A DNA stretch of 64,000 bases, taken from assembly GCA_020831635.1 (NCBI GenBank), contig JAFIGC010000006.1, positions 1-64,000 on the forward strand, read 5' to 3'. The notes beneath the pieces are model-generated. The model was not told where the DNA came from, searched no databases, and was given only the letters and a program-made list of their open reading frames with translations. The stretch is from Verrucomicrobiota bacterium (GTDB lineage: Bacteria > Verrucomicrobiota > Kiritimatiellia > SS1-B-03-39 > UBA6053). The position numbers and the translations under genes are program-made. The stretch's first letter is position 1. Each line of letters opens with the position of its first letter. Below, piece after piece: positions 58,038 to 64,000 of the stretch.

Positions 58038-59531
58038 ATGATAAAGCAAAACGGAAGGAAAAAAACCATTCATGCTCCCGATATGCAGGCCCACGAGCGC
58101 TTAATTTCGGGGGTGGGGCTTTCCATTGCCCGACAAAAGGGGGCTCCATTGCTGACAGAGGCCAGCTTTGATCTGGCCTGCGGGGACCGCATGGTCATCA
58201 TGGGGGGAAGCGGAACGGGCAAATCCACTTTGCTGGAGGCCATTTTGGGGAAATTGAAAATCCAGTCCGGTTCGCTGGAGGTCGCGGGAATGCCCGCAGG
58301 CTCCGCGGCGGCTCATCGCTGGCTGGTGCAAAACGCATCCATCGTGTTTCAGGGGGACGCGCTCTTTGAGGGACAAAGCGTGGGGCAAAACCTTTCTTTT
58401 CCCCTCCGCCTGAGGGGAACATCGACTCAAGCGCAAAAAGACATTCTGCGGACGATTCTGACGGAGGTGGGGCTCCTTGATCAAGACTCCACCCCCTCCT
58501 CCGTGGAAAGGCTCATGCAAAAACCCGTAAAAGCGCTGAGTGGAGGACAGCGAAGACGAGTGGCCCTGGCCCGGGGAATGGTCACCCGTCCCCGCCTTTT
58601 GTTGCTGGACGAGCCCACCAGTGGGTTGGATCCGGATACCACGCGGCAGATCGGAAAAATCCTGCTGGAAATCACCCGGGAACACGGCACCACCGTGTTT
58701 TGTATTACCCACGACCCCGTTTTCGCTGAAATCATGCAGGCCCGCATCCTCAAACTGGAAAACGGTACCCTCCATGAAGCCCCTGCCCATGGACAAAGGG
58801 GGGAGTCTGTCACTGAGCGCGAGCAAACCGCCAGCCCCCCGCTTCTGCGGGCCAAAGCCCGGCTCGTCGTTCAACAAGTCGTCCTGCGCATTTTGAAATT
58901 GGGCGTCAACAACCTGTGCATCGCCCTGCCCGCCTCGTTTCTGGTGGGCGCGGCCTTGGCGGCACAGTCGCTTGCGGGGCCCTCTTGGTTGCAGCAGTTT
59001 CTGCCCCGGGGCGTGGTCGCGGCTGTATTTCTGGGCTTGGGCACCCTGGTCCCCTCCCTGCTGATGATCGGCCTCTCCGGCTCCTCGGTGGCGGCGGAAA
59101 TCAGTCAACGCAAACAAAACCGACAACTCCACTATTTGGAGTTTTGCGGCGCGTCTCCTTTCTTTTATCTGGGCCTGCCCCTCTTTCTGGGCTTTCTGCT
59201 CACGGTCCCGCTGGTCATCCTGTTATCAGAGCGGGCCATGTTACAGGGTGCCAGAGCCACGCTTTGGCTCATGGAATCCCGGTCCCAGATCACCGCCATC
59301 CGCTTTTGGCACGACGTCCAAGAATTGCTTGCCGGGGATCCCTCCCTTTTTCCCCGCAGTTTTCTGAAAGGAATCTGCCATGGCGCCGTCATGGGAACAG
59401 TCCCCTTTTGGATGGGGCGACGTTCGCCTCCCGGCGAGGAAGGCCTGCGACGTTCCATCTGTGCCGCCGTCCTTTTGTCATCCGCGCTTGTGATCCTCGT
59501 CGATTTATGGATGGCTTTTGTTTACACCTGA
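58038..59531 (+). CDS. Fused MlaF-MlaE ABC lipid transporter (ATPase + permease)
   Basis: A 497-residue protein. The N-terminal 260 residues are an MlaF-type ATPase: Walker A GGSGTGKST, signature ALSGGQRRRVALARG, Walker B LLLLDEPTSGLD and H-loop CITHD. The C-terminal part is an MlaE-type permease with about five hydrophobic segments, including FLVGAALAAQSLAGPSWLQQ and MIGLSGSSVAAEISQRKQN, the usual coupling segment. ATPase and permease are separate in E. coli Mla, so this is a fusion. It would move phospholipid or another lipid between membranes with the MCE lipoproteins encoded next. ATG 58038 has AAAAGG close upstream. ATG 58083 is a possible alternative. Confidence 0.85.
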   Translation: MIKQNGRKKTIHAPDMQAHERLISGVGLSIARQKGAPLLTEASFDLACGDRMVIMGGSGTGKSTLLEAILGKLKIQSGSLEVAGMPAGSAAAHRWLVQNASIVFQGDALFEGQSVGQNLSFPLRLRGTSTQAQKDILRTILTEVGLLDQDSTPSSVERLMQKPVKALSGGQRRRVALARGMVTRPRLLLLDEPTSGLDPDTTRQIGKILLEITREHGTTVFCITHDPVFAEIMQARILKLENGTLHEAPAHGQRGESVTEREQTASPPLLRAKARLVVQQVVLRILKLGVNNLCIALPASFLVGAALAAQSLAGPSWLQQFLPRGVVAAVFLGLGTLVPSLLMIGLSGSSVAAEISQRKQNRQLHYLEFCGASPFFYLGLPLFLGFLLTVPLVILLSERAMLQGARATLWLMESRSQITAIRFWHDVQELLAGDPSLFPRSFLKGICHGAVMGTVPFWMGRRSPPGEEGLRRSICAAVLLSSALVILVDLWMAFVYT

Positions 59532-59547
59532 ACCCGGAAACCTGACC

Positions 59548-60423
59548 ATGAAAAAAAACACCCCCCTGATCCTGACGTTATTCGCCTGCTTCCTTCTGTT
59601 GACCTCGGGTTGTGGAAGCCGGGAAAATACCGAGACCCTGACCGTCCAATTTCAATTCGACTCCGCGTCCGATCTCAAACCCGGCAGCCGGGTGGTTTAT
59701 TTGGGAACCGTTGTGGGGGTCGTTCCTTCCGCCCCAAAATTTACTCAAGATGGCCGGAAGGTTCTTGTCACCGCCCGGCTTGATCAAGTGCCCGAACAGC
59801 TTCAGCCTTTGATCAACACCCACATGACCGCGCAAATCACCCGGGACGACCTGATTACCGGCGGACGACAACTCACCCTGCATCTGTGTCACGAGGAGAT
59901 GGCTTTGCCCATCGAAAACGGTGCCGTGCTGGATGGGGTCAACAACATGATTGAGCTGGAAGCGTGGAAAATCATGCACAGCGGCGAGGGATCCGCCTTC
60001 AACCGCCTGACCAGTTTACTCTTCCACATGGACCGGAATGAAATTGGAGATGCCGTGTATGTCTTCAATGTTTTTTGCTTTGTGCTCGCTGTCATCGTGC
60101 TTTTGGCCACGGTGTTGGATGGCATCCACATGGTCGTCAAAGGCGGTCCCTCCCGGGAGCGCGGCTCGCCCAAAACCCTGCGGCTGGCATGGAAACTGTT
60201 TGCCACCACTTCGCTGATCAGGATTCTAATGCTGTTGGGCGTGGTCCTGCTGGTCATCATCGGTCTACAGCCGCCATCTTTTCCGCCCTATGTGATCCTC
60301 CCTCCGAATCCGATCCATTTGCTCCGGTGGGAGTGGAGGTTTTTGCTCTTCTTTTTCTTTATGCTTGGACTTCGGTTCAAATGGAAATTCTTCAGCCTCC
60401 CCCTCGCACTCATCCGCAAATAA
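59548..60423 (+). CDS. MCE-domain (MlaD-like) lipoprotein with C-terminal membrane segments
   Basis: A 291-residue protein. A lipoprotein signal with lipobox (FLLLTSGC) leads to an MCE domain: LKPGSRVVYLGTVVGVV at about 45-60 and LITGGRQLTL near 105. The second half has three hydrophobic segments (YVFNVFCFVLAVIVLLATVL, LMLLGVVLLVIIGLQ, FLLFFFFMLGL), which is unusual for MlaD proteins, normally held by one N-terminal helix. It presumably binds the fused ATPase-permease and forms part of the lipid path. ATG 59548 is chosen because it gives a proper signal; the longer reading from 59518 overlaps the previous gene. It lies 16 bp after the transporter gene. Confidence 0.78.
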   Translation: MKKNTPLILTLFACFLLLTSGCGSRENTETLTVQFQFDSASDLKPGSRVVYLGTVVGVVPSAPKFTQDGRKVLVTARLDQVPEQLQPLINTHMTAQITRDDLITGGRQLTLHLCHEEMALPIENGAVLDGVNNMIELEAWKIMHSGEGSAFNRLTSLLFHMDRNEIGDAVYVFNVFCFVLAVIVLLATVLDGIHMVVKGGPSRERGSPKTLRLAWKLFATTSLIRILMLLGVVLLVIIGLQPPSFPPYVILPPNPIHLLRWEWRFLLFFFFMLGLRFKWKFFSLPLALIRK

Positions 60424-60432
60424 GGTGACCCC

Positions 60433-61260
60433 ATGAACCTCTCACGCAAAGCCATTCAATCGATCTCCGCAGGTTTTTTACTCGCGGCGTGCCTGCTGTT
60501 CTCCGCCTGCTCTTCTTCGGAGCAAGATAAGATCTCCCCGGATTTTTCGGTGGTCCTCACCGAAACCCGCGGACTGCAGGCGGATGCGCCCGTACTCTGG
60601 CAGGGTCAGCCCGTGGGAACGGTGATCCGTATGGAACCCGACAAGGAGGGATTTCGTGCCGACGTGCTGCTGGCCGATCATCTGCGGAATCATTTCCATG
60701 ACGACTTGACCGCGAGGGCGATCGGAAACGTCAACCGTCCCGCGCAAACCACCCTCAACCTTTACGGGGGCACGGACACCCGTCGCCCCAAACTCGCCTC
60801 GGGTCAGTTGGTCCCCGAGGCCCTGCCCCACGCCACGCTCAGCCAAGCCCAAATCTACTGGATCGCGGCGGGCATCGGGGCCTTGGTCATCGTGATCCTG
60901 CTTGTGAAAACCATCACCTTCGTGATGAAGCTCGGACTCGCCCTGGCGTTGGTTGCCCTCGGTTTCTTTTATTTCAACGTGGTGTGGGAACGCCACGGAC
61001 AGGATTTGATTCCTGAATCCGTATCCGCTCGCATCGACCAGTTTCTGGCCACCCATGAGGTTCCGGAACATTTGGACGAGTGGATGGTGGGGATCAAAGC
61101 GGATCTGCACGTTGCCACGAATCGTGTCACAGCGCATGGACGTGAGGCGGGCAATACCATGGTCCAATCCGTGAAAGACCGGGTGCGGGAAAAAATCGAA
61201 GAAGCAGGCGAGACGAGCGAAGCCGGTCGCATGCTCAAAGAATTTTTGGATCAACTCTGA
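60433..61260 (+). CDS. MCE-domain lipoprotein, second copy
   Basis: A 275-residue lipoprotein. Its signal carries a lipobox (LLFSAC, followed by SSSEQD). One MCE-like domain follows (RGLQADAPVLWQGQPVGTVI near 48, then RAIGNVNRPAQTTLNLYGG near 95). Two hydrophobic segments occupy about 137-180 (IAAGIGALVIVILLVKTITF and LGLALALVALGFFYFNVVW), and a helical amphipathic tail ends it (VKDRVREKIEEAGETSEAGR). It differs strongly from the preceding MCE protein, so the complex may be hetero-oligomeric. It starts 9 bp after that gene and is probably co-transcribed. Confidence 0.72.
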   Translation: MNLSRKAIQSISAGFLLAACLLFSACSSSEQDKISPDFSVVLTETRGLQADAPVLWQGQPVGTVIRMEPDKEGFRADVLLADHLRNHFHDDLTARAIGNVNRPAQTTLNLYGGTDTRRPKLASGQLVPEALPHATLSQAQIYWIAAGIGALVIVILLVKTITFVMKLGLALALVALGFFYFNVVWERHGQDLIPESVSARIDQFLATHEVPEHLDEWMVGIKADLHVATNRVTAHGREAGNTMVQSVKDRVREKIEEAGETSEAGRMLKEFLDQL

Positions 61261-61315
61261 AGCCGGTATCATGCGAAACCTCCGATCACACATCCGAAAC
61301 ACCAAGGAATTGACT

Positions 61316-61684
61316 ATGCAACACACACACACCACCCACGCCAACAACACCCGCCCGTCCATTCTCCGGAAAGGCGGAACCGTACTCCTTCTGATTTCCA
61401 GCATGCTCTTTTGGGCATGCACAAAAAGTGAAAATACGGATCCCGTCGGAACCGGAGGGCAACTTCAAGAAGCTCCGGATGCAGAAGGCCAAACGGATAC
61501 GCTTTCAGAAACACATACATCCCGCAGCTACACGCCAAGCACTTCCCGAAGCTACACGCCGGGCAGTTCCCAAAGCTACGAATCCACAACTTTACAAAGT
61601 TTTGTGCCGGACACGTCCCTCAGCTTTGAGCCCGACCCCCAAGATGCATCCATGGAATCCAACCAGCCGAATGGCCGGGAATAA
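61316..61684 (+). CDS. Small lipoprotein with SYTP-type octapeptide repeats
   Basis: A 122-residue lipoprotein. The signal is SILRKGGTVLLLISSMLFWA followed by the lipobox Cys. The mature part is polar. Near residue 68 it holds five imperfect octads with consensus T-S-x-S-Y-x-P-x: TSRSYTPS, TSRSYTPG, SSQSYEST, TLQSFVPD, TSLSFEPD. These are encoded by about 24-bp tandem repeats at roughly 61519-61635. AAGGA lies seven bases before ATG 61316; a reading from 61271 lacks such a site. The function is unknown. It is probably a surface or periplasmic spacer co-transcribed with the MCE genes. Confidence 0.6.
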   Translation: MQHTHTTHANNTRPSILRKGGTVLLLISSMLFWACTKSENTDPVGTGGQLQEAPDAEGQTDTLSETHTSRSYTPSTSRSYTPGSSQSYESTTLQSFVPDTSLSFEPDPQDASMESNQPNGRE

Positions 61685-61688
61685 ATCG

Positions 61689-64000
61689 ATGTCAGCCACG
61701 GATGGAGACAACTTCACAATGCAAGACATGACCTACAAAAGGTTATGGGAAGCCATGACGGATGAAGAGCGGGAACAGGCTTCCGGAGATGTCTGGCGGG
61801 CCCGGGACCCCTTGACCGTAAAAATCCGCGATCAACTGATGCGGGCTCTTGCGGAACATCATCGGTTCCGGGAGAAATTCATCCGCAATCGTCCTCCCGA
61901 GAAGAAGGTGGAATTGTTTCTGCGCGCATCAAAGGCCGACGGCATGGACGATTTTCTGGATGATGCCCTCCGGGCCTGGCTGATCACTCGTCATGAAACT
62001 CTCATTACAACCTTTCTGGACGCGACCGGACTCTCCCGAAAAGGATGCTTTGTGGCCGATGAGGAAGTTGCCCCCAAACAGAAGGCTCTTCAAAAAGGCA
62101 TTCGCCAAGTTCGAAAGGCATTCGAGGAACGTCATGTGGCGTTTTACTTGGGTTTCATGCTCGCGGAAGGACCGTCCGTGTTTTGGGGGGAGCTTCCCGA
62201 CGCGATTTCGAATGAGGCCCTGGACTTGGATGCGCTTTTGGTTTCAGCCGGAGATGACACCAAAACCGAAACGGCGATGGGATCGGAATCAAAAGCCGTT
62301 CCTCTTCCCGAGACGTCCGAACGCTTCACCACCCTGGACCAGTTGTTAATCAAGGCCGTGGTGGCCTCGGCACTGGAGCAGGAAGGCGCATTTCCACAGG
62401 ATGCGGTGGAAAATCTGCTGGAAGAAGTGGTGGACATGAGCGGAGACCGTCAGCGCAGCTTTTTCCACCGGGGCTTTTACCACGCCTTGTTCAACATTGA
62501 GCCGATGTCCGATTTCCCGGGCGCCAACGTGGAACGGCGGAACTGGTATTTTTGTGGATTGTTATTCGGGTGGCTGCGGCATGAAAAACAATCGGAGTGT
62601 CTGGATCTTTTGAAGAAACATGCCCGACAAACGGACTCTCTCTGCAGGCGGGATCCGAACCCCTGCGGCGCCATGCTGCTTCCCAGCATGTATCCGGTGC
62701 TGCTCCGACATGAAGAGTTCGGTCTGTTGAAGGATTGGTTGGAGTCTCAACTGCCGGTGGTTCGGGCCGAGCCCATGGCCCGACTTCTTGGCGAAATGTA
62801 CCAGGACGCTTCCTCTTTCATCCGCAGGGGGCGGCCCTCGGAGGCGATGGTGCTGTTGCAGGCCTGCCTCAAATGCTTGGGAACACAAAAAACCTTTCAA
62901 CTCCAACGGCAAGGTCAATTTCATGCCTTGTTGATCCGCAGAATCGCCCAGGCGCATCAACTGCAAGGGAATTTTGGCGCGGCCTCAAAATTGTTGGTGG
63001 AGGAGATACCTCAAGAGGAATTTGATCGAATTCCCGGGGCGTTTGCGGACCTGGGGCTAATCGAAGGCGGGTTCCGTTCCCTGGGCGCCACGCTACCGGA
63101 AAACAGGGAGGAATCCATCGAGAACCGGCTGGAGTCCCTGCGCAAGGGAGAGAGCCGGTTCCGCAAAGCCGTGGAGGCCCATGGAGACTATGCCATCAAT
63201 GCGCATTTTTGTCTGGGTTTGATCCATTTACTGGCGGGTCAGGAAGAAGCGCCCGAGGCGTTCTCCCACTTCAGCAGGGCGCTAACCGGCATGTTGAAGC
63301 AGGAGGATGCGTATAAAGAAGCTTCGGTAATGGAATGGGCCCGTTTCGGTTTGGGCATTGCTCTGCTGGAAACCGCAGAACCTTCGAATCTTCAAAGCGC
63401 GAAAGAACGGATTTACCAGGCATTGGAGGCCGGGATCACATTCCCGGGCACACTCTGGGCACGGGCGTTGGCTGCGGCGGCCTTGTTCGATGACCATGAA
63501 TTGTGTTCACGCGTTGCGAGGGAACTGATCGACAAAAGAGGCGACGAGGCCTATCCCATACTGCAACAAGCCGGAATCCATCGTCATTCAGGTCTTCGAG
63601 AGCCTTTTCTGGAATGGCTGGATCAGAAAAAATGGAAAAGCCTGGAGTTGTTTCATTTGTTCCAAGAACTTGTGGGGAGCGATAATTCAGCGGAGGGGAT
63701 CGCACTGGATGGGGACCTTTTGGACCGCATGGAAGGCTTGGCGATCCGGGACACCGCCGTGCGGAACAGCTTTCTTACATTTCTGAGAGATGGCAATTTC
63801 TGGGAACCCGCCTGGAGTCGGATGGAAGCCGAAGAATGTCTGGTGCGCTTATATGAAGTCGGCGGACATTTCCAACAGGCGGCGGACTTGCAACGCGTGG
63901 TGTTTTTCCAGTTGCGTGACCTGGGCGAGGACCATCACTTGGAGGAGGCCCGCGAATTGGCAAATCATATCAAGGCATATCATTTGAGTCCCGACCCTTC
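61689..64000 (+). CDS. TPR-like helical protein, truncated by the window end
   Basis: This open frame starts at ATG 61689 and stays open for at least 770 codons to the window edge. The first 200 residues are charged and helical (MTYKRLWEAMTDEEREQASG, then RALAEHHRFREKFIRNR). From about 490 onward the pattern is TPR-like: RFRKAVEAHGDYAINAHFCL, GLIHLLAGQEEAPEAFSHFS, WARFGLGIALLETAEP, ERIYQALEAGI. I do not recognise a catalytic domain. No signal peptide is present, so it is probably cytosolic. It begins 4 bp after the lipoprotein stop and should belong to the same transcription unit. The C-terminus is missing, so the family call is provisional. Confidence 0.7.
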   Translation, partial: MSATDGDNFTMQDMTYKRLWEAMTDEEREQASGDVWRARDPLTVKIRDQLMRALAEHHRFREKFIRNRPPEKKVELFLRASKADGMDDFLDDALRAWLITRHETLITTFLDATGLSRKGCFVADEEVAPKQKALQKGIRQVRKAFEERHVAFYLGFMLAEGPSVFWGELPDAISNEALDLDALLVSAGDDTKTETAMGSESKAVPLPETSERFTTLDQLLIKAVVASALEQEGAFPQDAVENLLEEVVDMSGDRQRSFFHRGFYHALFNIEPMSDFPGANVERRNWYFCGLLFGWLRHEKQSECLDLLKKHARQTDSLCRRDPNPCGAMLLPSMYPVLLRHEEFGLLKDWLESQLPVVRAEPMARLLGEMYQDASSFIRRGRPSEAMVLLQACLKCLGTQKTFQLQRQGQFHALLIRRIAQAHQLQGNFGAASKLLVEEIPQEEFDRIPGAFADLGLIEGGFRSLGATLPENREESIENRLESLRKGESRFRKAVEAHGDYAINAHFCLGLIHLLAGQEEAPEAFSHFSRALTGMLKQEDAYKEASVMEWARFGLGIALLETAEPSNLQSAKERIYQALEAGITFPGTLWARALAAAALFDDHELCSRVARELIDKRGDEAYPILQQAGIHRHSGLREPFLEWLDQKKWKSLELFHLFQELVGSDNSAEGIALDGDLLDRMEGLAIRDTAVRNSFLTFLRDGNFWEPAWSRMEAEECLVRLYEVGGHFQQAADLQRVVFFQLRDLGEDHHLEEARELANHIKAYHLSPDP

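Noticed and set aside
57506-58171. 221-codon plus-strand ORF before the Mla-like genes
   Set aside because: It reads through the hydrolase gene start and four REP-like hairpins and overlaps the transporter gene in another frame.
1-64000. Prophage, integrative element or tRNA-bounded island
   Set aside because: No integrase, transposase, phage structural gene, tRNA or attachment-site repeat was recognised anywhere in the window.

Overview
The window looks like a chromosomal piece from a PVC-superphylum bacterium, most likely Verrucomicrobiota or Kiritimatiellota. This is inferred from gene style, not proven. Indicators are the palindromic CCACGGAG-type repeats that read as HGDTETQR-like peptides when translated, GTTCGATGTTCGACGTTC-type intergenic repeats, a very large exported protein ending in a 'W.LE.TPEL...W..V...FYRYRLE' tail common in that phylum, and a fused MlaF-MlaE lipid transporter. 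No rRNA, tRNA, CRISPR array, integrase or transposase was seen.

Layout. Positions 1-2686 hold repeat-rich DNA, an M50 site-2 protease (minus strand), an ECF-like sigma factor and a small unknown protein. Positions 2908-27048 are 20 plus-strand genes with no gap above about 55 bp. They comprise: (a) a branched-chain amino-acid-type ABC importer (livH, livM, fused livG-livF, and livK at the far end) wrapped around a thiazole/oxazole (TOMM) RiPP cluster with a 57-residue precursor peptide, an E1-like cyclodehydratase partner, a YcaO cyclodehydratase and a SagB-type dehydrogenase; (b) a lower-GC block with a divergent histidine kinase, a receiver-like protein, a ThiF/E1-like protein and an unknown protein; (c) a receiver-AAA+ sigma-54-activator-like protein without a DNA-binding domain, a 1129-residue AAA-receiver-AAA-M41 protease fusion, several small proteins and a receiver-HD-CYTH fusion.

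Positions 27054-52006 are 19 tightly packed minus-strand genes that converge on the first block with 5 bp between stop codons. This is the most remarkable part. In transcription order: membrane-anchored VWA-PKD protein, tubulin-like GTPase, GCS2-type ligase, zinc-ribbon/propeller protein, macrodomain protein, class-II glutamine amidotransferase, N-formylglutamate-amidohydrolase-like protein, amidoligase, transglutaminase-like protein, VWA protein, amidoligase, YggT, PARP-like ADP-ribosyltransferase, helical-repeat protein, two more amidoligases, a membrane protein, a small unknown and a gamma-glutamylcyclotransferase-like protein. At least seven of these carry one to three copies of a Cdc48/p97-N-like double-psi beta-barrel. 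That shared docking-type domain ties amide-bond chemistry, ADP-ribose chemistry and a cytoskeletal GTPase into one apparent system. I know of partial precedents (amidoligase + GAT-II + GGCT/AIG2 neighbourhoods, tubulin-like + VWA pairs) but not of this whole assembly.

Positions 52582-57519 encode a 1645-residue exported serine-hydrolase/Ig-like/propeller protein. After a REP-hairpin-rich spacer, 58038-61684 encode an Mla-like ABC lipid transporter (fused ATPase-permease, two MCE lipoproteins) plus a small repeat-bearing lipoprotein. A TPR-like gene runs off the right end.
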